A stretch of 64,000 nucleotides of DNA. It comes from Acidipila rosea (GTDB lineage: Bacteria > Acidobacteriota > Terriglobia > Terriglobales > Acidobacteriaceae). The notes under the pieces are model-generated. The model made no database searches. It was not told where the DNA came from and saw nothing but the letters and a program-made list of their open reading frames with translations. Below are positions 17,684 to 26,185 of the stretch, one piece after another. How positions within the stretch are numbered: the stretch's first letter is position 1; every line of letters starts with the position of its first letter. The DNA lies in contig NZ_SMGK01000004.1 of the NCBI RefSeq assembly GCF_004339725.1, forward strand, positions 186,001 through 250,000, written 5' to 3'. Made by a program: the position numbers and the translations under genes.

Positions 17684-17883
17684 CGGCTTCTTTGATCCCC
17701 GGAATTCTCTACTCTTTCATCATAGCGAGTCCCGCGCTCACCGGCTCTCTGCTTCCTTCCGGCCATTCGCTCCGCCACTCTCAACCGTCTTTGATTCCAG
17801 GCAGGTCAAACCCGGATGGCCTTCGTCGCTGGCCTTCGTCTTCGCCGCCGTTCGCTGTATCATCGGCAGGCAGCATCTAGAGA

Positions 17884-17957
17884 GAGTGAACTGTCCTGTC
17901 GAAGCGGCCCTCGCCATCCGGTGAAAGGCCGCGCCCCGGGGGACAGCCGCGTCACTC
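17884..17957 (+). ncRNA. nested-stem structured leader upstream of carbonic anhydrase
   Basis: Three collinear, nested perfect 6-bp stems can be read: GAGTGA (17884-17889) with TCACTC (17952-17957), CTGTCC (17891-17896) with GGACAG (17941-17946), and GCGGCC (17904-17909) with GGCCGC (17927-17932). It ends about 55 bp before the carbonic anhydrase start and may be its 5' leader. It does not match any riboswitch consensus that I recognise. The 328-bp gap from trpF to the carbonic anhydrase gene holds no gene that I can see. Strand assignment follows the downstream gene and is an inference. Confidence 0.4.
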
Positions 17958-18011
17958 ATGCGCCCGCGCCTGAGCCAGCGGTCACAAATTCCAGGAATCT
18001 GAGGATCGACA

Positions 18012-18623
18012 ATGCCCTCCACCCGGCCCAGTGCAGACCAGGTCATGCAGCACCTCCTTGAAGGCAACCAGCGCTTCCAGGCTGGTGAAATCGTCCACCC
18101 CCGCCGCACCCCCGAGGACTTCCGCGCTCTCGCCGCCGGCCAGAGCCCTCTCGCCGTCATCATCGGCTGCGCCGATTCCCGCGTCACCCCCGAGATTCTC
18201 TTCGACTGCGGCATCGGCGAGCTCTTCGTCGTCCGCATCGCCGGCAACTACATCGCCGGAGCCGGAGCCTCCGTCAAAGGCAGCGTCGAGTTTGCCGTCG
18301 CTGAGCTTGGCGTCCCGCTCATTATGGTTCTCGGTCACAGCCAGTGCGGAGCCATCAAGGCCGCCATCCAGCACATCGACGACCGCGCCGCTCTGCCCGG
18401 CGCCCTCAACGACCTCGTCAACAGCATCAAGCCCGCCGTCACCGCCAGCGTCAACCGCCCCGGCGAACTCCTCGATAACGCCATCGCCGCCAACGTCCGG
18501 CGCGGCGTCACCCGTCTCAGGAGCCTGCGCCCCGTCGTCGCCCCGGCGCTCAAAGAGGGAAGAGTCAAGATCGTCGGCTGCACCTACGACATTGAAACCG
18601 GCAAGGTTACGGTCCTCGCCTAG
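18012..18623 (+). CDS. beta-class carbonic anhydrase
   Basis: A 203-residue enzyme interconverting CO2 and bicarbonate. The zinc site is complete: Cys53, Asp55 and Arg57 in GCADSRVTPE, His109 and Cys112 in GHSQCGAIKA. It starts MPSTRPSADQVMQHLLEGNQRF, with no signal peptide, so it is cytosolic, and lies in the prokaryotic beta-CA branch. A GAGG lies 8 nt before the ATG. The gene sits between the structured leader and the sulfite reductase leader; the intrinsic terminator at 18799-18840 separates it from the next gene. Confidence 0.95.
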   Translation: MPSTRPSADQVMQHLLEGNQRFQAGEIVHPRRTPEDFRALAAGQSPLAVIIGCADSRVTPEILFDCGIGELFVVRIAGNYIAGAGASVKGSVEFAVAELGVPLIMVLGHSQCGAIKAAIQHIDDRAALPGALNDLVNSIKPAVTASVNRPGELLDNAIAANVRRGVTRLRSLRPVVAPALKEGRVKIVGCTYDIETGKVTVLA

Positions 18624-18686
18624 CCTGGTCTTGCTTGGCGGGGCTTAGGTTGACCCATCCTCCCGCTTCCAGCTATCCTGATCAGG

Positions 18687-18767
18687 ATGCACTGCTACTC
18701 CATCCCGTTCATGCCATTCGCATGTTGTCCCGCGCCAGCAGGACTTCGGGATGAGACTGCCTCATAG
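18687..18767 (+). CDS. putative cysteine leader peptide (26 aa)
   Basis: The ORF ATG at 18687 to TAG at 18765 encodes 26 residues with Cys at positions 3, 13 and 14; the pair at 13-14 is followed by Pro and overlaps the control region. The following gene makes sulfide for cysteine, so ribosome stalling at Cys codons when cysteinyl-tRNA is short is a coherent mechanism. The start is uncertain: the only SD-like AGG directly abuts the ATG, and an internal ATG at 18711 is possible. Polycysteine leader peptides are known upstream of sulfur genes in actinobacteria; its presence here is read from sequence alone. Confidence 0.6.
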   Translation: MHCYSIPFMPFACCPAPAGLRDETAS

Positions 18768-18798
18768 CCACAGCATCTAGGTCTTAGTCTTAACTCAG

Positions 18799-18840
18799 AA
18801 GCCCGCACCTCAGCCGCATCCTGCTGAAGCGGGCTTTTCT
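18799..18840 (+). terminator. intrinsic terminator in the sulfite reductase leader (putative attenuator)
   Basis: AAGCCCGC (18799-18806) pairs with GCGGGCTT (18829-18836), followed by TTCT. An inner stem CAGC/GCTG (18811-18814 with 18823-18826) extends it. Transcription into the sulfite reductase gene must pass it. Loop bases 18819-18826 (TCCTGCTG) are perfectly complementary to 18736-18743 in the leader ORF just after its Cys-Cys codons, and 18816-18823 to 18683-18690 at the leader start. Either pairing would open the terminator stem's interior. Confidence 0.75.
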
Positions 18841-18874
18841 ATTTCCACCCCTGTTTTCTCTTTTAAGGAGCCAC

Positions 18875-20578
18875 ATGCCGGAAGCCACCGCAGTCGCCGT
18901 CAAAGAAACCAAAGCGCAGAAGATGGAGCGCCTCAAGCGCGAGAAAAATCCCTGGCAGGTCTTTGACGAGGTACGCCAGTTCGCCCGCGAAGGCCGCGCC
19001 AGCGTCGTCCCCGAGTGGGCTTCCGCCTACTTCAAGTGGTGGGGCGTCTATACCCAGGGCGACGGCGTGGGTGCAGTCGGCGGCAAGGGCGGCGAGGGCC
19101 TCGCCAGCGAGTACTTCATGATGCGCATCGGCATCCCCAACGGAATCCTGCGCGCCGACCAGCTCCGCGTCATCGCCGATCTCACCCGCCGCCACGCGCG
19201 CAACCTCGCCGACATCACCGTCCGCCAGAACATCCAGCTCCACTGGCTCACCATCGACGCCCTGCCTGAGATCGTCGATACCCTCGACCGCATCGGCCTT
19301 TCGCCCCGCGGCGCCTGCGGCGACGTAGTCCGCAACGTCACTGGCTGCCCCCTCGCCGGCATCGCTCACGACGAGCTGATTGACGCCTCCCCGCTCGCCC
19401 TTGAGATCTCCCGCACCCTCATCGGCAACGATGAGTTCTACAACCTTCCCCGCAAGTTCAAGATCAGCGTCACCGGCTGCTCCAGCTGGTGCAGCTACCC
19501 TGAGATCAACGACATCGCCCTCACCGCCGCACGCCGCGATGGGGAAGTGGGCTACATCCTCCGCGTCGGCGGCGGCCTTTCCAACGAGCCGCACCTCGCC
19601 GTCAAGCTCAACGCCTTCATCCGTCCCGATCAGGCTCTCGCCACCGTCCGCACCATCGCTGAAATCTTCCGCGATCAGCAGGGCCTCCGCGAGAGCCGCG
19701 ACCGCGCCCGGCTCAAGTACCTTTTCATGCGCGAGGGCTGGACCGCCGAAACCTTCCTCGCTGAGATCGAGTCCCGCATGCAGACCACCTTCGATCCGGC
19801 GCCTCCCGAGCAGATCCCCGACGACGTCTACCGTGACCACGTCGGCATCCACGCCCAGCAGCAGCCCGGCCTCTGCTACGTCGGCGCGTCCGTCCTCCGC
19901 GGACGCCTCACCGGTGACCAGCTCGCCGCCGCCGCCGAGCTCGCAGAGCGCTACGGCACCGGCGACCTCCGCGCCACCGTCATGCAGAATCTCATCTTCG
20001 TCAACATCCCCACCGCCCGCGCCGGGGAGCTCGTCCGCGAGCTCGGCGACCTCGGCCTTCGCGTCGAGGGCAGCCAGTTCTGGCGCGGAGCCATCGCCTG
20101 CACCGGCACTGAGTTCTGCAAGCTCGCCATTACTGAGACCAAGGGCTTCACCCGCTGGCTCGTCGACGAACTCGAAGAGCGCGTCCCCGGCTTCGACCAG
20201 CAGCTCAAGCTCCACGTCACCGGATGCCCCAACGGCTGCGGCCAGCACTGGATCGCCGACATCGGCCTCGAAGGCAAAAAAATCAAGCACGAGGGCAGGA
20301 TGGTCGATGCCTACTACTTCTGCGTCGGAGGAGCTGTCGGCCGCCACGCCGCCACCGCCCGCCCCGTAGGCTACCGCGTCCCCGCCACTGAGGTTCCGGC
20401 CTCCATCGCGCGCCTGCTCACGCAGTACCAGGGCCAGCGCCACGTCGGCGAAGACCTGCGCGCCTACTTCTCCCGCCACACCGTTGAGGAACTACGAGCC
20501 CAGTTCGCCGGCGAGGTGCTCACCGCCGTCGCCACCCGCGATCAGCCCCAGGGCCGCGCGCCTCAGGCGGCCGACTGA
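18875..20578 (+). CDS. ferredoxin-dependent sulfite (or nitrite) reductase hemoprotein
   Basis: A 567-residue reductase of the NirA/SirA type that carries out six-electron reduction to sulfide or ammonia. The siroheme-[4Fe-4S] ligands are intact: Cys409 and Cys415 (ACTGTEFCK), Cys451 and Cys455 (GCPNGCGQ). Two repeated halves are visible, with VRQNIQLHWL and VMQNLIFVNI as the substrate-side arginine-region and its counterpart. The Cys-rich leader peptide in front argues for a sulfur role, so sulfite is favoured over nitrite; the two cannot be separated by motifs alone. AAGGAG precedes the ATG. An intrinsic terminator follows. Confidence 0.93.
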   Translation: MPEATAVAVKETKAQKMERLKREKNPWQVFDEVRQFAREGRASVVPEWASAYFKWWGVYTQGDGVGAVGGKGGEGLASEYFMMRIGIPNGILRADQLRVIADLTRRHARNLADITVRQNIQLHWLTIDALPEIVDTLDRIGLSPRGACGDVVRNVTGCPLAGIAHDELIDASPLALEISRTLIGNDEFYNLPRKFKISVTGCSSWCSYPEINDIALTAARRDGEVGYILRVGGGLSNEPHLAVKLNAFIRPDQALATVRTIAEIFRDQQGLRESRDRARLKYLFMREGWTAETFLAEIESRMQTTFDPAPPEQIPDDVYRDHVGIHAQQQPGLCYVGASVLRGRLTGDQLAAAAELAERYGTGDLRATVMQNLIFVNIPTARAGELVRELGDLGLRVEGSQFWRGAIACTGTEFCKLAITETKGFTRWLVDELEERVPGFDQQLKLHVTGCPNGCGQHWIADIGLEGKKIKHEGRMVDAYYFCVGGAVGRHAATARPVGYRVPATEVPASIARLLTQYQGQRHVGEDLRAYFSRHTVEELRAQFAGEVLTAVATRDQPQGRAPQAAD

Positions 20579-20597
20579 TCCATCTCCCTGCACGATA

Positions 20598-20624
20598 AAA
20601 GGCCCCGCATCGAGCGGGGCCTTT
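20598..20624. terminator. bidirectional intrinsic terminator
   Basis: AAAGGCCCCGC (20598-20608) pairs with GCGGGGCCTTT (20614-20624) as an 11-bp perfect stem with a 5-nt loop. The stem's A- and T-runs make it symmetrical, so it can end both the sulfite reductase transcript and the convergent DUF481 transcript. Confidence 0.92.
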
Positions 20625-20645
20625 GTCATGCCCTGCATCCGTTGC

Positions 20646-21851
20646 TTAGTACTTCGACTTGATGTTGTAAGTCACGCCCGTCTGAAACTGGAACGAGTTG
20701 CGCTTGATTGGCGGCAATCCCGCTGGCGGATTGTTCAGATAAGTATCCAGTGTGCCCACCGTCAGGCTCAGGCTCTTATATACCGGCAGCCCCAGCGAAT
20801 TCGTCTCCGTTGCGGAGTAGGCATGGGGATTGTTGTACGCCGGAATAAACTCCACCTGCTGCGAGAAGTTCATTCCCTTCGGCAGGTGCGCCGCGTACGT
20901 TGCCGAGTAGGTTGAGCCGATCAGGTTCTGGTTCTCTCCTGGCAGCGCATTCAGAAACAGCTGCTTCTCGTACTGGATCGTAGCCAGCACATTCAGCTCC
21001 TGCTTGGGCGTCTTGTAGGCGGTGAAGCCGATACCGGCCCCATAGATCTGCTGCAGGTCGAGGTTCAGCGCGTAGTTGTGGTCAAACGCCGTCTGCGCCA
21101 GCGCATAGAAGCGCCGGGAGAAATACTCGTCCCGTTCCGCATCCGCATGGTAGATCGCGCTCTTGATGGTCAGCGCCGGGGTCGTAACCCCGTTGGCCGT
21201 GTAGGCAGCCTGCGTGATCTTGCCAAACGATCCGTTGAAGTCCGCCGTCGTCCGGTTGCGCGGATTCAGCCACGACACCGTCGGCACCGTCCGGGAGAGA
21301 GCCATCGCCCCGTTGAAGGTGTACTGGTTCTGCGTCGCCTGTACGATCGTCGCTCCGGCCGTGGCGCTGCCGTTCCATCCCTGGAAGAAATTTGGGTGCC
21401 CGCGAAGTTCCTTGTCCAGTGTCACCTTATCCACGACGTACTGGGCATCGGCCACGGGAATCGGCGCCAGCGCCGTTCCATCCGGAGCCGTCAGGATGAT
21501 CGCCTCATCCTGCATCGACAGCGTTCCTTCCGGAATCGCCGAGTCCGGCGTCTTCTTTCCCGCATGCAGTCCCTTTTTCAGCACAGCCATGCTCTGGCCG
21601 GTGCGCAGTTCCTTGATCTTGGCCCAGGGGACGCTCACGTCGCCGACCACATCGTTGTGGAACGTCACCGTCCCGCCGACCTCGCGTACAAACTTGCCTG
21701 TGAGTTGATCGCCATTCTGGAGCACGAGCACGTCCGGTTGCGGCTTTGGCTTCTGCGCGACGGCAGGCAGCAGTCCCGCAAACATTACGGTAGCCAGAGC
21801 GGCTCCGGGGGCTGAGAGCAACCTGCGGTGAAGTTTTCTGGAAAAGAGCAT
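20646..21851 (-). CDS. DUF481 family outer-membrane protein
   Basis: A 401-residue protein with a signal peptide ending near PAVAQ. The N-terminal domain (VLVLQNGDQLTGKFVREVGGTVTFHNDVVGDVSVPWAKIKEL) is a small beta-domain common in Acidobacteria ahead of DUF481 barrels. From about residue 150 the sequence alternates amphipathic strands (WNGSATAGATIVQATQNQ, AIYHADAERDEYFSRRFYAL), ending in an aromatic-rich strand at the C-terminus (FQFQTGVTYNIKSKY) typical of barrel insertion. Function is unknown in the family. It converges on the sulfite reductase gene at a shared terminator. Confidence 0.88.
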   Translation of the reverse strand: MLFSRKLHRRLLSAPGAALATVMFAGLLPAVAQKPKPQPDVLVLQNGDQLTGKFVREVGGTVTFHNDVVGDVSVPWAKIKELRTGQSMAVLKKGLHAGKKTPDSAIPEGTLSMQDEAIILTAPDGTALAPIPVADAQYVVDKVTLDKELRGHPNFFQGWNGSATAGATIVQATQNQYTFNGAMALSRTVPTVSWLNPRNRTTADFNGSFGKITQAAYTANGVTTPALTIKSAIYHADAERDEYFSRRFYALAQTAFDHNYALNLDLQQIYGAGIGFTAYKTPKQELNVLATIQYEKQLFLNALPGENQNLIGSTYSATYAAHLPKGMNFSQQVEFIPAYNNPHAYSATETNSLGLPVYKSLSLTVGTLDTYLNNPPAGLPPIKRNSFQFQTGVTYNIKSKY

Positions 21852-22137
21852 GAGCGAAAGATCTAACTCCTTGTTTTTTTGAATGAACGTATGGGGTTTC
21901 CGTGGAACCTGACCCGGGTGAAGTCTGTTCAGGAATGCGGCTGAAGCCGTTTATGCCTCAGTAACTCGCATTGTTATCTTTATGTTACTTCGTCGGGCCG
22001 TTTGCTGCAGCTATACCGTTGAGCGGTTTATTCGAAATAGGATGCAACCTTTCACTCACAGGAGGGCGAGCATCCCGATTTTTTGGCCTAATCAACTCGC
22101 GCCCCCGGACACCCTCCTCCAGCGGTAAAATAAGTAC

Positions 22138-23184
22138 ATGTCGATCTCCCGTGAGCAAGCCCTCGATTATCTCCGCTCGGACGACCTCATTGGCCTCGGC
22201 ATGGACGCCGACGCCCTCCGCCGCAAGCTCCATCCTGAGGGCGTAGTCACCTACATCATCGACCGCAACATCAACTACACCAACTTCTGTACCGAGTACT
22301 GCACCTTCTGCGCCTTTTACCGCCCGCTCAAGGGCAAGCTGGCTAGTGAGGGCTACATCCTCGACTTTGAGACCATCTACAGCAAGATCGACGAGACCGT
22401 CGAGATGGGCGGCACGGGCGTGCTCATGCAGGGCGGCATCCACCCTGATCTCAAGATCGAGTGGTTCGAGCGCCTGCTCTCCGGCATCAAGCAGCGCTAC
22501 CCGCAGGTCTGGCTGCACTGCTTCTCGGCCTCTGAGATTCTGGCCATCGCCGAATACAGCGACCTCAGCCTCCGCGACACCATCGCACGTCTGCGCGACG
22601 CCGGCCTCGATTCCATCCCCGGCGGCGGCGCCGAGATCCTCGACGACGAGGTCCGGCACCGCATCGCCCGCCTCAAGTGCGGCACAGAGGACTGGCTCGC
22701 CGTCCACCGCACCGCCCACCAGCTCGGCATGAGAACCACCGCCACCATGATGTTCGGCGTCGGCGAGAGCGACGAGCAGAAGATCAACCATTTCGAGGCC
22801 GTCCGCCGCCTGCAGGAGGAGACCGGCGGCTTCACCGCCTTCATCCCCTGGAGCTTCCAGCCGCAGAACACCGCCCTCGGCGGCCGCGGATGGGAAGAGG
22901 CCACCGCCGTCGATTACCTCAAGGTGCTGGCCGTCTCCCGCCTCTACCTCTCGAATATTGAGAATGTTCAGGCCAGCTGGGTCACCCAGGGGCTCAAGGT
23001 TCTCCAGCTCGGCCTCCACTTCGGCGGCAACGACGTAGGCTCCGTCATGCTCGAGGAGAACGTCGTCAAGGCTGCTGGCACCTCCAACTGCACCACTGAG
23101 GAGGAGCTGCGCCGCATCATCCGCGACGCCGGCTTCAAGCCCGCCCAGCGCGACACCCTCTACACCACCATGTTCCTCAACTAG
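22138..23184 (+). CDS. mqnC: cyclic dehypoxanthine futalosine synthase (radical SAM)
   Basis: A 348-residue radical SAM enzyme of the futalosine route to menaquinone. The [4Fe-4S] motif is C-x3-C-x2-C at Cys51, Cys55 and Cys58 (NFCTEYCTFCAF). Other family marks are IIDRNINYTN, QGGIHPDLKIEWFE, HCFSASEI, GLDSIPGGGAEILDD and HFGGNDVGSVMLEENVV. MqnC is distinguished from the related MqnE and CofH by the PGGGAEI and NDVGSVMLEENV segments. It is followed by aroDE on the same strand, which is plausible because both act on chorismate-derived menaquinone supply. The 286-bp gap before it holds only short stems (GGCT/AGCC near 21940) and no gene. Confidence 0.95.
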   Translation: MSISREQALDYLRSDDLIGLGMDADALRRKLHPEGVVTYIIDRNINYTNFCTEYCTFCAFYRPLKGKLASEGYILDFETIYSKIDETVEMGGTGVLMQGGIHPDLKIEWFERLLSGIKQRYPQVWLHCFSASEILAIAEYSDLSLRDTIARLRDAGLDSIPGGGAEILDDEVRHRIARLKCGTEDWLAVHRTAHQLGMRTTATMMFGVGESDEQKINHFEAVRRLQEETGGFTAFIPWSFQPQNTALGGRGWEEATAVDYLKVLAVSRLYLSNIENVQASWVTQGLKVLQLGLHFGGNDVGSVMLEENVVKAAGTSNCTTEEELRRIIRDAGFKPAQRDTLYTTMFLN

Positions 23185-23287
23185 CCGCGCCGCCCCGCGC
23201 TGCTCCGCTTTTGCTCCATACAGCCCCGCCCGCAGGATCCCAGTTGCATCCGGGCGGCGAAGCCGTTAAGATGCCGCAATTGCATCC

Positions 23288-24853
23288 ATGAATACCGCGA
23301 GCACAGCGCTGTCTCTGCAGCATCTGCGCGCACGCCTTGGTAAGGTCTGCGTATCCATCATCGGCTCTACACCTGACGAGATGTTCGAGAAGGCCGCCGA
23401 GGCCGTCCGCGAAAACTCCTTCCTCGAGCTGCGCCTCGATTACTTGCCGAAACCGCAGCTGGCCCTGCCCATGCTGAAGAAGTTCATGGCCTCGCACAGC
23501 GCCGCGACCGTCATCGCCACCTGTCGCCGGGTTGCTGCTGGAGGCAGGTTCAAGGGTGCCATCGCCGCCGAGCTTGAGATCCTTGAGGGTGCCATCGCCG
23601 CTGGCTGCCAGCTCATCGACCTGGAGATCGAGAGCGCCGAGGCTCTCAAGAAGCCCCAGCTCGCCGCCCTCCGCTCTCACGGTGCCGCGCTCATCATCAG
23701 CCATCACGACTTTGAGGCCACCCGCGACCTCGACGCCACCTTCCACCGCATCCAGCCCTTCGCGCCCGAGTTCATCAAGATCGTCTCTACCGCGAAGAGC
23801 CTCTCTGACAACGTCACCATGATGCGCTTCCTTGAGCGCACCCGTGACCTCGCCAACCTCATCGGCATCTGCATGGGCGAGCAGGGAGTCATCAGCCGCG
23901 TCCTCAGCATCCGCGCCGGCAGCGCCTTCACCTTTGCCGCCGCGCACGCTGGCGAGGAGACTGGCCCCGGCCAGATCGACGCCCGTTCGCTCATCGAGAC
24001 CTACCGCATCGGCCAGCTCGACGCCGCGACCCGCGTTTACGGAGTCGCAGGCAATCCCATCAAGCACTCGCTCTCGCCGCTCATGCTCAACACCGCCTTC
24101 CGCCGCGAGACCGTCAACGCCGTCTTTCTCGCCCTCCAGACCAGCAAGCTCACTGACCTCCTCAAGCTCGTCCGCGAAGTGCCGCTCCACGGCCTCGCCG
24201 TCACCATGCCGCTCAAGCAGGAGATCCTCCCGCATCTTGAGAAGACCGACCCGCTCTCCCAGCGCATCGGAGCCTGCAACACCATCGTCCGTTCGCAGGA
24301 GGGCAAGCTCTACGGCTTTAACACCGACGTGGCTGCCATCGTCCGCCCGCTTGAGAAGCGCCTCCAGATCAAGGGCTCCAGGATCCTCGTCATGGGCGCC
24401 GGGGGAGCCGCCCGCGCCGCCGTCTTCGGCCTCAAGGAAAAGGGTGCCGAAGTCTTCGTCATGAACCGCACTCACGACGAAGCCCTCAAGCTCGCCCGTC
24501 AGGCCAAGGCCAAAACCCTCAAGCGCGAAGCCCTCGCCAAGAACAGCTTCGACGTCATCATTAACGCCACGCCCGTTGGCATGCACGGCGTCAAGGCCAC
24601 CCACCTCCTTGACCCGAAGGAGCTCAACACCCGGCTGGTCTTCGATCTCGTCTACAACCCCGTCGATACCCCGCTCATCCGCATGGCGCGGGAGAAGGGC
24701 CTGCCCTACATCACCGGCGTCGAGATGTTCGTCCACCAGGGAGCCCGCCAGTTCGAGATCTGGACCGGCAAGCCCGCCCCTGAAGACGAAATGATGCGCG
24801 TCGTCATCCGCGCCCTCCAGCGCCGCTCCGACGAAGCCCCCAAACCTCAATAA
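23288..24853 (+). CDS. aroDE: bifunctional 3-dehydroquinate dehydratase / shikimate dehydrogenase fusion
   Basis: A 521-residue fusion catalysing two consecutive shikimate steps. Residues about 18-240 form a type I dehydroquinase: His140 (ISHHDFE) and the Schiff-base Lys164 (FIKIVSTAK) match E. coli His143 and Lys170. Residues about 250-510 form shikimate dehydrogenase: GNPIKHSLSPLMLN (255-268), VTMPLKQE with the catalytic Lys, IGACNTI, GFNTD, and the Rossmann GAGGAARAAVFGL. Fusion in this order is familiar in plants and some bacteria including Acidobacteria. It lies about 100 bp after mqnC and ends at a terminator shared with ald. Confidence 0.95.
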   Translation: MNTASTALSLQHLRARLGKVCVSIIGSTPDEMFEKAAEAVRENSFLELRLDYLPKPQLALPMLKKFMASHSAATVIATCRRVAAGGRFKGAIAAELEILEGAIAAGCQLIDLEIESAEALKKPQLAALRSHGAALIISHHDFEATRDLDATFHRIQPFAPEFIKIVSTAKSLSDNVTMMRFLERTRDLANLIGICMGEQGVISRVLSIRAGSAFTFAAAHAGEETGPGQIDARSLIETYRIGQLDAATRVYGVAGNPIKHSLSPLMLNTAFRRETVNAVFLALQTSKLTDLLKLVREVPLHGLAVTMPLKQEILPHLEKTDPLSQRIGACNTIVRSQEGKLYGFNTDVAAIVRPLEKRLQIKGSRILVMGAGGAARAAVFGLKEKGAEVFVMNRTHDEALKLARQAKAKTLKREALAKNSFDVIINATPVGMHGVKATHLLDPKELNTRLVFDLVYNPVDTPLIRMAREKGLPYITGVEMFVHQGARQFEIWTGKPAPEDEMMRVVIRALQRRSDEAPKPQ

Positions 24854-24872
24854 CCGCAGCCCGAAAAGAAAA

Positions 24873-24902
24873 ACGCCCCACCCTCATCGGAGAGTGGGGC
24901 GT
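24873..24902. terminator. bidirectional intrinsic terminator
   Basis: ACGCCCCAC (24873-24881) pairs with GTGGGGCGT (24894-24902), with an inner CTC/GAG extension. A-rich sequence precedes and T-rich sequence follows, so it can serve the aroDE transcript and the convergent ald transcript. Confidence 0.9.
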
Positions 24903-24921
24903 CTGTTTCTTCAGCAGGGAA

Positions 24922-26037
24922 CTAGGCCAGCAGCTCCCGTACCGCACGCCACGGCTTCTGCTGCGAGTTCGCCACCGGCTCGCACGTCAGCGTTCCGTCA
25001 TAGGTGTTCACCCCGTCGCGAATCCCGTCGTCGGAGAGGATCGCTTCCTTCGCGCCCAGCTTCGCCAGCTTCAGCACGTAGGCAAACGTGGCATTCGTCA
25101 GCGCCAGTGTGGACGTATTCGGCACCGCCGCCGGCATGTTCGTCACGCAGTAGTGCACTACCCCGTTGACCTCATACGCCGGGTCGGAGTGGGTCGTCGG
25201 CCGCGCCGTCTCGATGCAGCCGCCCTGGTCGATCGCCACGTCCACGATCACCGCGCCCTTCTTCATCTTCGCGACCATCTCCTTGGTCACAATCTTCGGC
25301 GCAGCCGCTCCCGGAATCAGCACTCCGCCGATCACCAGGTCCGCCTCGCGCGTCGCGTGGCTCACGTTGTAGCTGTTCGACGCCAGCGTGTAGATGCGTC
25401 CGTTGAAGATATCGTCGATCTCCCGCAACCGGTTCAGGTTCAGGTCCACCAGCGTCACCTTCGCCCCCATCCCCAGCGCAATCTTCGCCGCGTTCGTCCC
25501 TACGATTCCCCCGCCGATGATGCACACATTCGCCGGCGGCACTCCCGGAACCCCGCCCAGCAGCACCCCGCGTCCGCCTTTTTCCTTCTCCAGGTAGGCC
25601 GCGCCCACCTGCACTGACATCCGCCCCGCCACCTCGGACATCGGCGTCAGCAGCGGCAGCGTCCCCGCCCGGTCCCGGATCGTCTCATACGCGATTCCCG
25701 TGACCTTCTTCGTCAGCAGCTTTTCCGTCAGCTCCGGCACAGGAGCCAGGTGCAGGTAGGTAAACAGCACAAGATTCTCGCGGAAGAAGCCGTATTCCTT
25801 CTCGACCGGCTCCTTCACCTTGACCACCATGTCCGCATTGGCCCACACATTGTGCGCCGACCCGACAATCTCCGCCCCCGCCGCCTGGTACTCGTCGTCG
25901 GTGAAGGCAGACAGCTCGCCCGCATGCGTCTCGACCAGCACCTTGTGCCCGGCCTCGCTCAGCGCCTTCGCCCCGGCAGGCGTAATCCCCACCCGGCTCT
26001 CGTGGTCTTTTACTTCCTTCGGTACCCCAATAATCAT
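24922..26037 (-). CDS. ald: alanine dehydrogenase
   Basis: A 371-residue NAD-dependent enzyme interconverting alanine with pyruvate and ammonia. Signature segments are [26 protein letters not shown] with the substrate Lys, LFTYLHLAP with the catalytic His, [11 protein letters not shown] and the Rossmann [38 protein letters not shown] and [13 protein letters not shown] complete the family pattern. The length is the usual one. It is a single gene convergent with aroDE and divergent from the TlpA-like gene. Confidence 0.96.
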   Translation of the reverse strand: MIIGVPKEVKDHESRVGITPAGAKALSEAGHKVLVETHAGELSAFTDDEYQAAGAEIVGSAHNVWANADMVVKVKEPVEKEYGFFRENLVLFTYLHLAPVPELTEKLLTKKVTGIAYETIRDRAGTLPLLTPMSEVAGRMSVQVGAAYLEKEKGGRGVLLGGVPGVPPANVCIIGGGIVGTNAAKIALGMGAKVTLVDLNLNRLREIDDIFNGRIYTLASNSYNVSHATREADLVIGGVLIPGAAAPKIVTKEMVAKMKKGAVIVDVAIDQGGCIETARPTTHSDPAYEVNGVVHYCVTNMPAAVPNTSTLALTNATFAYVLKLAKLGAKEAILSDDGIRDGVNTYDGTLTCEPVANSQQKPWRAVRELLA

Positions 26038-26185
26038 CGATGTGTCCTCAGAACCAAACTCCTGATCATACCGGAAACGGAAAATGATGCCTACGATTTA
26101 AAGGGCCATCTGCGAGCATTTCCTTCAACTTGCACGATTAACAGAGTTGGATATACTTGCCGTGCTTTTCCTGGGAGATTCGCGA

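Noticed and set aside
17749-17764. Minus-strand GGCCGGAAGGAAGCAG resembling the conserved loop of the signal-recognition-particle RNA.
   Set aside because: The upstream GUCAGG half of the SRP loop is absent and the flanking bases do not form the required long helix; chance resemblance is more likely.
18863-20479. A 538-codon minus-strand frame opposite sulfite reductase.
   Set aside because: The plus-strand gene has all siroheme/iron-sulfur ligands; the antisense frame has no domain and a biased acidic composition.
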